Shown here: positions 49,409-63,744 of the stretch, piece by piece
Position numbering within the stretch: the stretch's first letter is position 1
Layout: the number at the start of each line of letters is the position of its first letter
From: Phascolomyces articulosus
Lineage: Eukaryota > Mucoromycota > Mucoromycetes > Mucorales > Lichtheimiaceae
Length of the DNA stretch: 64,000 bases
Reading direction: 5' to 3'
NCBI GenBank assembly: GCA_025677815.1
Contig: JAIXMP010000029.1
Span: 372,001-436,000 of the forward strand
Notes under the pieces: generated by a model
Databases searched by the model: none
The model's input: only the letters and a program-made list of their open reading frames with translations
Told to the model about the DNA's origin: nothing
Translations under genes and position numbers: made by a program

Positions 49409-50822
49409 GTGCATAATATACCCGACCATCAGGAATATTATGGCATTTCTTCGTTTTATTCTTTTATTATTATTGTTATTATTTTTTTATGTTATGCTTT
49501 TAATAGTATAATACATACTCATTTTTATTCATTCATTATCTATTGTTGTAATTATTATCGAATTTTGAGTAGCTTGTATAATATGGAAAAGATCATGGTG
49601 TGTGCGTGTGTGTGCGTGTGTGTTTGACAATTCGATATAAAATTTATCACATGAGGGATAAGAAGATAAAGTATAATAACTAATAAATTCTTCATATGGT
49701 AATCGATTCCCCAATATGCCTTCTTCTTGGCATATATAGAGATGTACTTCGTTTCGGTTTTGTATTAGTACGTGCATAGAAAAAAATAATCCACGTCACT
49801 TGTCACATCATCCTGTTACCATTCTTATTTCCTTATTGGATCCGAATTCTGGATATTCCCATATCTGGTGAAGGGAGGCTAAGACCTTCTGTGTATCCTA
49901 TGAAGATAATCTTTATGGCTAATACAACAACAAAGGGAATGATATACAATAATATCTGTAAATATTCAAGTATACCACCTTTATTCTTTCATCATCGACA
50001 GGGAATTATATTTATAAAATGAATTATTCTTCTTCTACGGGGTTATGTATACGGACTCCATAATAATTGAAATTTATTGTAACTATACCAAATGGGGTTT
50101 TTGCGGCGCATGTATATCATATACTGAGCCATAAAACACAATGGATTTATGAAGGAAGGTGGCTAATACATCACAGTATTATTATGTCCTATCTTTGGTA
50201 ATCTTTCCTTCTTCTACTACTAATACAACATCATGATATACACAATTACACTATAAATACAAGGAAACTGATTTCATCTTTTTATAATATATACACTAAT
50301 GATGATGAGAATATTTCTGGATTCAGTTAGTAGCAAATGTTCATGATTCTCCTCTGTGTGACATAACATGAATCCCTAAATTTTCATCTGTATATACCAA
50401 CAAAAAAACACCTTTTTTTCCATCATTGTTTGAATATTTATCATGTATTCATTCAATTTGACAATAATAATTGGGTATATAAAACAATAGTTTGTTATAT
50501 TATGAAAAAAAAATAAGCAACGTCATTGACTAGTTATTGTTATGAAAGTAAAAGAAAAAAAAAAGACTTAGCCCAAGGTAGTACCACAGAATATCGGTAG
50601 TGTAAAAGGTATGACAGCTCAAAAAATTAAATACCTTCATTTTATTCTCGTAAAACATGCCAAAAAAAGTCTTTTTTAATACTTTTCTTTTTAAATTTTG
50701 ATCATCTTTTTTTTTCTTATTCTCTTTTTTCTTTTTTTCTTTCTTGTTAAAAAAACCATTCATGTTATTATAATAACATATCCACTCCTTTTTTTTTTTG
50801 TTACAACAACTCATTGAAAAAC
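49409..50822. other. Intergenic region, no gene seen
   Basis: AT-rich sequence with a (TG)n/GTGC-rich patch near 49597-49624. It includes the promoter of the Kelch-type gene; no clear element is visible. Confidence 0.5.
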
Positions 50823-53800
50823 ATGATAAAAATAAAATACATTCAATGGATGTTCGTGTCGAATTTCTTATTGATTGTAATATTATTATTACTATCCATC
50901 ATCGTTGTGGAAGCCTATTACAATGTCGATCCAGAACTACGTAGTCCATTCACAATTGATTACCGTGTCCTATCTGCTACCTTTGTCAGAAACAATATCC
51001 TTTATTTCTATGGTGGCAGTGGACCTCGCACCACCGTACCTTTTCGACAAATAGTTCCTTATTTTCAATCCATTGAAATGAATCCAATCAATGGAAGTGT
51101 GGTTTACTCGACTGTCATGACGAATCAAGGAAATGATACTATCGAACAACAACAACAACAACAACCGTATGATAATTATACAGCAGGATCAGCCGCTGTC
51201 TTACTTTCTGATAATGAACGTGTTTTATTTTTTGGTGGCATACGGAATCCTAATCGAGCAGAAGAAGTGGAAGGAAACTTGGCTTTGTATTTGGACCAAT
51301 ATGATTTTCGAACACAGACATGGACTTCACTTCCAGTACAATTAGCACCACAATATATTGGATCTTCCTCCGTCTTGGCACCACCAAGAAATCGTGTATA
51401 TTTAGGAGCAACATTGGCACCGAATGGTAAAGTTTACATAAGCAATGGTCGACCGATAGGCAATGTGACAGATACTTATGATTTTTGGGAATATGATCCT
51501 GAGGTGGGGACTTTTAGTCCTATACCAGAAGCAGGATTGTTTATTCCTGACACGTATATGTATTATTATCCATATCAAGGAGGAACAGTTACTTTACCGT
51601 AAGTATGATATTCTTTTTTTTATAATAAAACCAATGAAAAATCATCATGGACAAGTAACATTTATACATACATATATTATTAGAGACGGACGAATACTTT
51701 ACGTTACAGATATAAGTAATTATATTCGTATATTTGATACAAATACAAACCAGCTCATTCATCAAGAAGTTAAAGGATATGAAAATATCTATGGAGGTTC
51801 CGCTCGATCTCTTAATACTTCTTTATCCATGACAGATATACGCTATGGAGGATATGCAACACTTGGTATATATCTATTATATCTATTTATTTTATTCTTG
51901 TTCTTTTTTTTTTTTTTAAAAAAAAAACAACTCTCAAAACTACACGCAAATATGTTTTAATATAATATATACTAACAAATATTAAAATAATACATAGCTC
52001 CCAATCACCCATCCCATGTTTATTTCTATGGAGGTAAAATGATACTTATATTAAAAGATTGATTTTGTTTAAAAGTAAAATAGTATGTTACTCACCAAAA
52101 AAAAGGGGGGTTTTATCTACCTTAATTAATACTGTTGCTATCTCTAAATGATTGAATTCCATGGATAGGTTGTATTATGTACGAGGTCAATGAAGAATGT
52201 CGAAATGATATCGTCATTTTGGATATTGAAAATTGGACCTGGATATTACCTACAACAAAAACACAAGGTATTCCACCAAGAGGACGCTATTTACCTACTG
52301 GAGGGGTAGTCAATATCAATGATGAGAATTATATGATCATTACACATGGTAATATATTATAGTTCTCCTTTCATATCAACTTTATATATCAAAGAATTCA
52401 ATGGATGATGGACTCATGTTTTATTTTTCTTTTTTTTTTTTTAAAAAAAAAAAAAACATCAGGTTATTCCTCTACTGCAAGATGGTTTAATGATATCAAT
52501 GTCTTGCGACTTCCAAGTAGTAACGATATTAATAACAATGAAACCGAAAAATTTATGTGGGTGACGAATATTACTGATAACGCAATAATGACAGAGGGTA
52601 CAGATGCTGGTGATTATTATAGTAACCTCTTTAGTAATGAAACGCAAGCAAAAAATTTCCAAAACATGACAACAACGCTAGTAGCAGGTGATATTGTTGG
52701 TATCGTAATTGGTTGTATAACTGCAATCAGTGTTGTCATTTTGGTTCTATGTCGTTGGGATTTTAATGTCGTCACTGCTGTCACTGAAACGGGCCGATAC
52801 CTCATATGGGACCCAAGGTAATATTATATGTTACTATACTCTGCTATTGTACTATTAATTCTATGGAATTCTACCATGAATGATTAACAAGTGATTTAAT
52901 TGTTACTAATAATAATAATACATTTATTATAGAGTGGGTGAACCGTCATGGGCAGAGGCAGCTCATTTGGTGACCAAGATTTTATTATGTTGCATTTTTG
53001 CTGCCTATATTACATATACGGCTATATTGATATCAGAAAGTCCTATCTCCACATTAACACTTATTACAACTGCTGATCGTATTTATTTTCCAGGTAAAAA
53101 TATACATTTCTTTTTTTTTTACGAGACGCTCTTATCATAGGTTCCTATTATAAGATATATTATATATAAAAGGCTTATTCGTAAAGTGTTTACTTTTGCT
53201 AAACAAAATTCATATAATTCATAGATATTCGAATTTGTGTTCAAGGATTTAGTTCAGTCAGTTATTTAAATTTTGAATCCGATAGTACCATTGCTCCCCT
53301 CCAAGCCATGGACTCTGGTTTCATTCGTCAACTAGAACAAACCCAATTAGGCCATGAACAAAACATGACCCATGGACCTTTACTCTGTTGGTTATTTGTT
53401 CCACCTAAAGACACTTTTTATTTGACCCGAAGAGAAGTTCGTGACGGAGGTGTTCTTCGTATTGTATTTGATGGCCAATTGGCCGATGAAGGCGAAGCCG
53501 ATATTTATGTTGAATTATACCCACATGGTGCCAATCCCAATTTGGTTGTCTATGAATCTATGGATCAACCCAATCTTTCTAAACAAGATCTGGAAGATTG
53601 GATGCGTATCGAATTTAATGATATCAAAACAGGCAACAATCGTTACAGAGCCAGTTATAGAACATCCACATCGATTTCTTTTCAGGAACGTACACGTCGG
53701 TATTTGACAGAGGCGAGTTGGAATACAGTAGGATTTGCATCCATTTATGAGAGTCAGTCGGAATTGGTCACTTCCTTTCAAACCACAATACCTAATAATG

Positions 53801-54939
53801 ATACAATTGCTGGAACCGTCTTTGATTTTTATCCTACCAGTGTGATGAGTACTACGTTGCAGGAACAACGTATTTATACTTTGTTTACAACAATTGGTCC
53901 TGTTGCTGGTATATTGGGACTTTTGTTTATGTTTGATCGATTGTTATTTGGTGCACGACCAAGGTAGGAATAATTGTATTATTCATTTTATTTGTAAAAT
54001 CGATAAAAATGTATTTAAAGTATATTATCATTTAGATCGCCATGGGGAGTTGTTCATCGAATGTCTATGGGCATGTTTCGAGATTCTTTACATAAACAAC
54101 TACGTAAAACATTTGGATTCCTTCATCGTCCAATTCCTTTTATTGATCCTGTAGATAATCGTTTATTTACCAACCATGAACCCATGATGGATGTACATGG
54201 ATTAGCTCGTCGAAAAAAGAGAAACAATATCGACAATGATGATGAGGATGATGAAAATACTAGTTATCGTAACAGTCAATTATCCAACGACCAATATATT
54301 TTATCTTCTATTCCTCCTTCCGAAGAATCATCCTTATCATCACGACAGCCAAGCTATTATTATCAACAGCGTCGAACTAATAGTAATATCACCTATCACA
54401 ACAGTGGTAAAAGAATCTACAGTAATAATACATCGACAACACGAGAAGTAAAAAATGAAGCAATAACAACACCAGACGTATTGAAAGAAGAAGAAATGAT
54501 GTCACCTAGTGGTAGTAGTGCTGGTAATAGAACATTAGTACCATCAGCATCACTTGATTTATCGCATGGAGAACGTATACAGGCATTAGAAGACTTGGTA
54601 TATGAACAACAACAAGAAATGATTGAACAACAGCGACGATTTCAATTAATGGAATTAATGCTCAAGGCATATTATATTGCACCTGAAATTTTAGAAAATC
54701 TGAATAATGCACATGACGATTCTTCACTTCTCTCTTCTTCTCATCAACAGAATAGAACCAATCATAGTCCATCAAAAGGTTCTCGGACACCATGGACGAA
54801 TTTATTTCATCGAAGACAAAGACGACAACAACATGCATCCACCACTACCATTGCAACAGAAACAACAGCAGAAAGTCACTTGTATGGTGTACGAACTTCA
54901 TCAAGAGCAATATCAGAAGATGTGAATCTTTTACCCTAA
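50823..54939 (+). CDS. Large Kelch-type beta-propeller membrane protein with cytoplasmic coiled coil
   Basis: Eight exons (50823-51598, 51684-51865, 51998-52033, 52169-52348, 52463-52817, 52933-53093, 53225-53963, 54036-54939) give 1110 residues. A signal peptide or anchor (about residues 10-34, FLLIVILLLLSIIVVEAYY) precedes a Kelch/galactose-oxidase-like propeller (about 35-450) with blade motifs such as ILYFYGGSGPR, RVLFFGGIRNP and VYFYGGCIMYEVN. Hydrophobic helices follow at about 469-487, 525-545 and 780-805. A 230-residue loop between the last two is probably extracytoplasmic. The cytoplasmic tail of about 300 residues is hydrophilic and low in complexity, and contains a predicted coiled coil (ERIQALEDLVYEQQQEMIEQ). 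Many N-x-S/T sites fit a surface or secretory location. The protein is receptor-like in layout, but no enzymatic or signalling domain is recognised; it may be a Mucoromycota-specific family. Introns are 85-135 bp, with one 36-bp exon. Confidence 0.85.
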
Positions 54940-57770
54940 TAAGAATAGATAACTAAACGAAGCATACTTTTTTTAATTTTAATATTAACGTAATTTTATT
55001 TCATAAAATATTTGGAAACAAAATCATCACATTGTCAAATCCATCAATAGAAGAAAAAAAAAAAAAAAAAAAAACTCATTTTTCCATAAACACAAAAAAA
55101 ACCCACTATGAAGGTGATTGGGTGGCGCTAATAAGATGATTTGCGTTGTTCTCATCCAAATACATGGATTTTTTTCAAACTAATCACTGCGTATAATCTT
55201 GAGGCACTTATGGGGGGAGAGGAGGATCATTTCTTTTATATTACAATGATAAAAATCTTCACATGTTAATCCACTGGAGTATAATAGTAATGGGCTTGTG
55301 CGTACCTTCTTGTAATGTATAAGTATGTAATATTTTATCCATAAGAAAAGATGTGTCAATTTGTGAAACCTTTTTTTTTTTGACTTGAACCCCTCTTTCT
55401 TTGGTCTTTCTTATGCATGTGGGAACTATTGAGTGGAATCATATCAAATAATGCCAATCAAAAAGACGTTCGTGATAAACATGACAATTGTCATTGTGTA
55501 TTAATTCATGAATTCATAATGTCAATTTTGTAATACTAGACTTTTTTTTTGTCATGGATACGTAATCATGAATTCATTTCGATGGGAACCGATTCAAGAA
55601 TAAGAAGATAGATGCGTTTCCTGTCCCCCCCCTCCCCGATCCATCTTCTTTTTCATATAGGCAATATAAGATCTTATTTTTAATATAGAATAGCTTATTT
55701 CGATGAGACTTAGGGTTTGCTAAAGATAAGAAGATCTATTATTAGTATAATAATTATATTAACTTTAAATAAAAAAAACACCATCAATAAAATGATGTCT
55801 ATAAAAAAAAACATTTGGAATCGTTCAGGAACATAATAATTTGTTTTTTTTTTCTCATTGACCTATTTAATTGGTGTCACGATTTCTTTTTTAAGAAAGA
55901 ACAAGAAGATGCTACTCACACATTTTTTTTTATTTCACACACCAAAAATAAGATATGAATTTATGCATATTCTTGTTACACGCATAAAGTGTGAGAGAGA
56001 GAACACCATTTATGCTATAGGATTCTTTTTATAGTAAAAAGATCTTCTTTTTTTTTCCTCTCTTCCATGTTACTAAAATAAAACCCCAATCACTTTATCA
56101 TTCTAAAGAATGAAGAGAAACAAAGTGATTGTTCTTTGAGGAGGAGTGAGAGGAAGAATAAGAATATAGAAAGTCAAGAAGTAAAATAAAGCATTTTGTT
56201 TTATCTTTTCCTTAAAATAGTATCGATCTGCTCTTTTTTTTTTAAAGAAATGTATTCATCCCCCGACATGATGTGGGGGTATCCAATGGATTTGATGTAA
56301 GATAAGAGACTTTATTATTATTATTATCCATCATCATCATCATCATGAGACAAACTTATTTTTGTGGCGTTACAAAAAAAAAAAACTTTAAGGTTCTCCT
56401 CCTTCTCTTCGGCTATCACCCATTTTTTTTTATTTAACCCCAAAAAAAATATTCAAGTAGTATAGTTGTGTTTATTAGTAATAATATATATAAGAAAAAA
56501 AAGTGAATGATAACTTAAAACAATCCAATGAATTATTTGACAAGGAAGAAAAATTCTTTTTTTCAAGTGGTTGGTTGGGGGGGATATCATGTTTGATAAG
56601 ACAGAAGGGGGGCACCTGAATCATTTAAATCATCAACAAGAGAAAAGGACTCGGACCGAAAAATAAAATAAAATATAAAACTTTAATTTTTTTTTTTCAT
56701 GTTGACGATACTTCAAAATGTATCTCCATTTCTCGGTGTGATGGTCATTTTAGTATTAAAAAAAAAGCCTTGGACTCGCGCGTCTTTTTTTTTAGGTGTG
56801 TCATGATAAGTTCCCACCTCCCGTGTCTCCGGATAAGAGAATCAAAAAATCAAAAAGAGGAAAGTGCACGGGCCTAATGACCTTGTTGGCAAAACAAATC
56901 AAGTCAAAAAAGTAGTTGTATGTGTGGGGTTTCTAAAAAAGACATCCATTCAAATCCCACACACAAAAAAAAACTATGTACAACTTGGACCCATTAGAAC
57001 GTTCTCATAGAATCAGTTGTTATAAAAAAAAATAAGCGTCATTCATTTCTAAAATGTACAACAGTGATACAAGTTTTACAATTTTTTTTTTAAAAAAATG
57101 GTTTGTTTGTTGTTTTATTATACAGAAGGCCTTTGGTTTTCAAAGTTTGGGGGGGGGGCAAATTCTTTTTATATATATGATATGATACATTAGAAGGTGT
57201 GTTTGTGTGTGTGTATATAATAGACTAGAAGAAAAGAAGCAAAAGAGATAGAGAGAAAAAGAGATAGCGAGAGTGTGTGTTTTTTCTACGTACAAATAGG
57301 GGGAAAAAAGAGTTTTCGCGATACAGATAAAAAGGGGAAGAAGCTTATATATATAACAATAATAATATATATGAAAAGAAAAGGGAAAAAAAGCAAGCAT
57401 AAAAAAAAATGAAATACAAAAAAAAAAAATAGAGAACATAGATTATTATTCCATTTGAATGGATAATAAAGTTGTTGTTGTTGCAGCTGGTTTTTTTTGG
57501 TGATTAAAGAAGCATGGTAAAAAAAAAGCAAAAAAAAAAAAGAAAGAAAAAGGAACAAACAAAAGAAAATAAGCATAGATTGAGGGAGATGGTTTGGGTG
57601 ACAAAATAAACAAGTGGGAGAGAGAGGTAGGATTTATAGAACGGATAATAAGGAAAAAAAATAGTGTGTTTGTTATATTTGAAATTAAAAGAAGTAGATA
57701 GATTGATTGTGTTTTGTGGTTTTTTTTTTTTGGGATGAGAGGAAAAAAAAAAAAGCATACATGTTTTTTT
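54940..57770. other. Intergenic region, no gene seen
   Basis: This region lies between two convergent genes. It carries long homopolymer runs, (TTA)n/(ATC)n patches at 56313-56346 and, from 57140, a purine-rich tract belonging to the 3' flank of the CSL gene. Frames of up to 121 codons on the minus strand (57140-57811) are Phe/Leu/Ser-rich translations of this tract and are not genes. Confidence 0.5.
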
Positions 57771-60700
57771 TTAGAAAGAATAAAATTTGCCTGTTCGATA
57801 GACAACACCATCTCCTCTGACTAATAACAAAGGTAACTTGCGTTGACCATCTTCTTCATCCACCACAATAGCAGGGGAAGAAAGTAATTCATTCAAATCA
57901 GGTACAGCACATGTTAAAGATTCCCTGGATCGATAATCTGTACGAGGACTCTTGATATCACCAAACCAAAGTGCCAAATCGCGTGTCAAATTTTCACCTT
58001 GAATGGTTAATAAATCATTTCCATCTGTCACTTGAGCCATGGTTGGGAAAGGTGTAATAGGTGCACTAGCAGGTTCAGCAAATAAAGGATTCATCGTAAA
58101 TGGAGAATTGAAACCTGTTTCACATTGTGTGTTGCCAGCGACCAGAGGGGGAGGTGTCCAGAAAGTATAAGTGGCACAATCAGTACCTACAATGGTCCAT
58201 ACCGCAGCATCAGATACATCTTCTGTCCAGCAGGCACCATCCGCTTGTTGTCCATTGTTACTATCTGTACTTCCTCGTCGATCCAAAACAGATGAAGTAC
58301 TTCCACGACGACCTCCTGTAGGGACAGCAGAAACATCATTTAATGAATTCACACGTCGTCGAGCTGCCATCACTCCAGATTGTTGTTGTAATTTGGCAGG
58401 TAAAGACATAGGCTTGACTACATCACATGAAACACGTCGTTTACGAACGACTTTACCACTACTTTCTTGAGCTACGACGAAATCATTATTATTGATACTG
58501 TTGAGCATTTGTTGAGCTTCTAACCAAGTACTTGGTGATGAAGTATCAGCAGCTGCGGCAGCGGCAGCAGCAGCAGCAGCAGCAGCATTTTTGGAACCAG
58601 GTAATTGAGGTCTTTGAGCAATAAAAGTACGTGTCGTAGTTGTTTTATGCATACCCACAACATCATTCAAACAAGCCAAATAAGTAATAGGTTGACAAGA
58701 TTGAGGTAATGTCCATTCTTGAGTAGTCATCGATTGTTGATGATCAAAAGGAGAGGCACGGAAACTAGCCTTGTTATTATGAGCAATGGAAGGGTCTTGA
58801 ACAATTTGAAAAGCGATCTTGTGAAGTTGAGAAACAGGATCTCCCAAAGATTCATCACCACATTCTCCACCGGTAGTACCAGAAAGGTCTTCCATACGAT
58901 TTCCACCCAAGACCATACTTCCTTTATCGACTTTACGAATCACCATGACAGGACTGACTAAACCTGTGGAAACACATTGTAATACAACAGCTTGATTATA
59001 ATGGATCGCCAAAGGTTGTTGATGACTATCCGTTTGAAGGGCGATGGCGGGAGGAGGCGGGTAATTGGGATTTGTCGGATGATGTTTGCGGGGCATAGCT
59101 GTGATATCGGGAGCCCGTGAAGTATCCACAATCCAAATCACAAAGGGATCCCAAGACCCTGTACGAGCAACAAAACAAGTACCATTACCATTTCCTTTGT
59201 GTCCATTACTAGAAACACCCAAATATTTCGTTGACACTGTTTGGGATCGGATACGGTTGAACAAAGAAATCGTTGTACCATGATGAATACACACTATTTT
59301 TTTAAAAAAAATAGGAGAGAGATAAAATTTTAGTTTCTATAGTTAAAAAACACCGACATAGTCGGAAGGAACTTCTTCAACTAACTTTTTTTTTACCCCA
59401 CACATATACACATTTAAAAAGAAAGTAAAGAAAAAAAAAGTAAAACTTACATTCCATATTCTTGACACTTTGTCTCTTTTTACTTGGTTTTGAAATGACT
59501 TTGATACCTTTACTGGCCAATGTACCCAACTGTAAACCATTTCCTAATTGCATCTTGACCAAGACTTCCACACGTTTACGTTTTTCATCAGCATCATTGA
59601 TATGCAGATGTTTGGAAACACATTTTGCAGACATGGTGGTATCACCTGATGCAGCTGCATTATTCGCTGCTGCAGCACTAGAAGAACCATCCAATACAGT
59701 TCCATTAGGTGCATACCATTCAAGAACACCTTGTTGACTTGTTTGTTCACCTGAAATATGAATGGTCAATTTAGGTGGTGTCAATGTACCAGGATAATAA
59801 TTCTTGTTATTCGAATTATTGTTATTGTTATTATTTGTATTATTGGTTTCTTGATTATTTGTTGAACAATCATTGGTCCACCAAGAAGAACCAGAAAGAA
59901 CAGTGGTAGGAGGTGGGCATAAAAATCTGTTTTAAAAAATATATTTTTTTTAAAAATAAGTATATATATATATACTAACTTTCTCTCTCTCTCTCTCTCT
60001 TTTTTCCCTTATGAACTCCTAGAGGAGGAGGAATATATATATATAGATCTTTTTTTTTTTTTACCTTTTTTCAGTACCATAACTCTTTTGAGCCACTTTA
60101 CTTGTTAAAATCATTACAGTACGTTCGCCCGAACCAGCAGGATCATTGCTCATCAAATATTGTTGTACATGAGGTTTCAGTGCAGCCGCAGTATTGGCTC
60201 CTTGAAGCATTCGCGCCGTCACTAAACTACTCTTGGAAGTCCGCAATCGATTATTGGCTGCTGCTGCTGCCGCCGCTAACGCCGCTTGAGCAGCCACCGC
60301 TGCTTGATTATTCGTTGTGGTATTATTATTATTATTATTATTTGTTGTAGGAGTGGTAGGATTGTTTTCGTTCCAAGAGGTAGATGTCATTTCTTCGTCT
60401 TCTTCTGGAATGGCAGGATGATGTTTATAAGCCAATTGATCATAATTGGTTGGTTGCATGGGAGTAATAGGAGGGGATGGAGAAGAAGACATGGATGAAG
60501 TCATGGTATTGGATGGGGAAGTAGGTGGAGACATACGAGAAGATTTACTTGTACGTCGTTTATTAGATGTGACTTTTTCCTTTACTGGTTGCTGTTGTTG
60601 TTGTTGTTGATGATGATGATGATCACCAAACCACATATCATTAGGTGACATTGTTTCTCCTTGTTGATTTTGTTGTTGTTGTTGTTGTTGCTGTTGTTGT

Positions 60701-61545
60701 TGATGATGAAGTAATGTATGTGGATCATTCATATCCGTAGTAGGATCTACCAAAGGTAAAGCGGTATGAAAAGAAGTTGGACCTGTAGGAAACAATAAAG
60801 GAGCATCTCTGTCTTCTTCTGCATTCAAAGCATCCAAAAAGCTAGGAGAAAAGAAAGCAGGAGTAGTTGGAGAAGCTGTAGATGAAGATGATTGTTGCTG
60901 CTGCATTGGTAAAGAAGTTTCCAATCGTAATGACATTGTTCTTTTATGTTGTAAAGGTTCTGTACCATCCATAACAGTTGTTGTAGCAGGTACTGATGGC
61001 ATAGTGGTTGTTGTGGTTGTATCGGTATTCAATGTCATTGTACTATGATGACTATCGGAACTATTGGAAGATGACCAAGAAGAAGGTAAACCCAATAATT
61101 GTTGCAAGTCAGCATCAAATCGTCGTATGTCAAAATCCTGCTTTGTTGTTTCAAATGAATGATAATCCAATTCACCCACTGCGACAGAATGACGTCGTGA
61201 TGATGAACCTTCCAAAAGGCTTGCATCAATATCAAAACCATGATGGTTATGATGATGTTGTTGTTGTGAAGGAGTGATATTGTTATGTGAAAAGATGGAA
61301 TCCAAATTTAAATCATAAGCATGATCAAGCATCAAAGCATCGGCTGTAGAAGATGGCAAGATATTACCAGAAGATGATAAACCATTGGAAGTAGAAGGTG
61401 AACTAGGTGATGAATAAACATAATCTGACCACACATTCTTGGTTTCATTTGAAAAATCTTGTTTTCTTTTACGTGAAAGAGGTTTGTTATTATTGCTATT
61501 ATTATTAGTTGTTGTTGTTGTATCTGTAGATAATGCGTCAATCAT
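57771..61545 (-). CDS. CSL-family (CBF1/RBP-J/Suppressor of Hairless/LAG-1) transcription factor
   Basis: Three exons (60065-61545, 59451-59926, 57771-59293) give 1159 residues. The CSL signature is unmistakable. KVAQKSYGTEKRFLCPPP spans the first splice and is the N-terminal Rel-homology DNA-binding segment. The second splice restores LCIHHGTTISLFNRIRSQTV followed by STKYL (about residues 653-677), the hallmark of the beta-trefoil entry that contacts GTGGGAA-type sites. A C-terminal immunoglobulin-like region follows (TPFPTMAQVTDGNDLLTIQG onwards). Fungi have no Notch; fungal CSL proteins such as S. pombe Cbf11/Cbf12 control adhesion, lipid genes and cell cycle. The 450-residue N-terminal region is rich in Thr, Ser, Asn and Gln with poly-Gln, poly-Asn, poly-Ala and His runs, and the beta-trefoil is split by a long insert with an Ala13 tract (58554-58592). 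Large inserts are usual in the fungal class-2 proteins. Confidence 0.93.
58554..58592 (-). repeat. Trinucleotide repeat coding for a poly-alanine tract in the CSL gene
   Basis: About 13 consecutive alanine codons, mostly GCT/GCC/GCA interspersed, lie within an insert of the CSL beta-trefoil region. Similar coding repeats for poly-Gln occur at about 60598-60700. Confidence 0.8.
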
Positions 61546-63744
61546 GTTTATATATTTGAAAATAGATGTGTGTGTGTGATTGGTTTTTATATATAGAAAA
61601 GAAGTATAATATTATCGCCAGCGATGAAAAAAAAAAAGTAGTGAGTTTTTTTTTTTTGTTTGTTATAAAGAAGAAAGAAAAGAAGTGTAAAAAAAATAAA
61701 AATAAAAAAAAAGTGTCTTTTTTTAAAAAAAGAAAGAAACAGAAGAAGAGAAAAAAAAAATAAGAGTGAAAAAGCGGGGTAACTAAAAAAGAAATTGACC
61801 CTTTTATAAAACCTCTCTCTCTCTTATTAGTTGAAAGAGAGAGAGAGAGATGGGATGGGTTACACCAATACGGGCGCTATAATAATTTAAAACACCGTTG
61901 ATAGAAATGATTGGTTGGTTTCCATTTGTATAAAAAAGTATATAGCTATAAAAGCAAGAGGCAAAATAGAGTTCAACAGAACCCCACATTTCATTTTTAA
62001 ACCAATAAAATTCATTTTGACTGACCCTTTTTTGCCTGAAACAGCTTTTTTTTTTTTTTTTTTTTTTTGAATGGGTAACCTTTCTTCCTTTTTGTGACTT
62101 TCCCGTTCCTTTCTCCCCTTTCAACCTGTTTCTATTTTTTTTTTTCCTTCCCCCCAAAACTTCAACTTACTAACTACGTCAGGATTTATATCTTTTTACT
62201 TATTTCTATTTATGCAAACATTCCGTCTTTTTTTTTTTATTTATTGAAAATAAAAAAAAGATTTTAGGGTGGCGGATGAAAATCTTTCATCATCATAATA
62301 ATAATAATAAAAAAGCGCGGTAAAAGTTTGAAAGCGTTATTATTTTTTTGAACCACATGACTTTATACTCTTTTTTTTTTATTTTTTTCATAACAGTTTA
62401 TATAAAGCATAGCATATACTTCTTTTGGGGGGAGAGAAAGAAAGGAAAAAAGGGGGAATAAAAAGAAGAAGAAGAAGAAGAAAGGTACTCTTTTTTCGGT
62501 GGGGGGGAGAGGGAAGAAAAGGAAACTATAATAAACCAGGTGACATTGTTGTTGTTGTGTGCGCTACAAACAAAGCATTGGACCGAAAAAAAAAAAGTTA
62601 TTACCATAATAACAAAAAGTAGTACAAATAAAGATGAGAAAAAGGGGGGAGGAGGAAAAGAACTTTACTTACAAAAAAATCCTTTTCTTTGGTTTTTGTA
62701 AAACGGTCAAGTAGTAGTTAATAGTAGATCAACTACAAAAAAAAAAAAAAACCAACAAAAATGGGGGATTTCATATCATATGATGTTATTTTGTTCATAA
62801 ATGACGGGTTGAAATTGTTTGATATATTTTAAAAAAAGGATGGATAAAAAAGTTGTTTCTGTAGAGTTATTGATTTTTTGGTAAAATGATAGAATGTACC
62901 TGAATTATACCATCCATATTCATTATAAAACCCATGTTTTGTCTGTTTGTTCAATATATATACAACTTTTTCTTTTATCATCTTCTTCTCCCCCTTCCCC
63001 TCCCCCCACTCATTTATTTTCATTCAAACATTTCAATAGTATCCTATCTTTTTTTTTCATTGAAAAATTGATCAACAAATCAACTCCACTTGAATTGAGA
63101 CCAATAAAACAAAGATGGAAAATATAAATGTCGATGAAACTTTGATCTTTGAAATAGAATAAAAAATGATGGGATTGATAAAGAAGATAGAAGGTGGTGG
63201 GGGTTGGATAGTAATAATAAATTCATAATTATGAAAAAAACAATCTCCGCAAAAGTTAAACCTCTTCTTTTCTATTATTATTATTTAACATGAAAGAAGA
63301 AGATGCTTTTGACACATTTTGTTAGGATAAATATAAAATAAGGAGAGACTCATGATGAGTTATTAGTTTACAACAACTTACAACATAAACTAAAATGGAT
63401 CTGCGTCCCGCCAAAAAAAAAAAGAAAGACTCCTTTATCATATTTAGTTTCACCAATCCAATCCATGCGTTTATTTTTGTTTTAACTTGGCACTTCTTTC
63501 TCCACTCCCCCCCAACCCACCTTATTGAATTACACTATAACAAACATTATTTTGAAATACAACAAACCACATCATGATTACTAAATCGGGAAAAAAACTT
63601 GGGATGGCTTTTTTCATATATATACACAACTAAGAAAAAAATATACCCCCGAAAAAATCACTTAATGATGTGTGGCGCTGTACTTGAAAAAACTATTCTT
63701 TTTCTCTATAAACTATATCTATATAACACACATAGTCAAAAAGA
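61546..63744. other. Promoter region of the CSL gene, divergent from the last gene
   Basis: Long purine-rich and A-rich runs (61620-61780) just upstream of the CSL ATG are pyrimidine-rich on the sense strand and probably form its leader. A (GA)n/(CT)n pair at 61812-61850 can fold back on itself, an A/T homopolymer of about 22 lies at 62046-62068, and a purine patch at 62425-62525 is mostly G/A. No gene is recognised. Confidence 0.5.
63707..63712 (+). promoter_or_regulatory. Putative TATA box of the right-edge gene
   Basis: TATAAA lies 33 bp upstream of the first ATG of the gene that starts at 63745. Confidence 0.45.

Noticed and set aside
57140..57811. Several Phe/Leu/Ser-rich open frames (minus)
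   Set aside because: They are translations of a purine-rich 3' flank read on the pyrimidine-rich strand, with overlapping frames and no domain.
58171..58470. Antisense 99-codon frame within the CSL gene
   Set aside because: Shadow of the CSL third exon.
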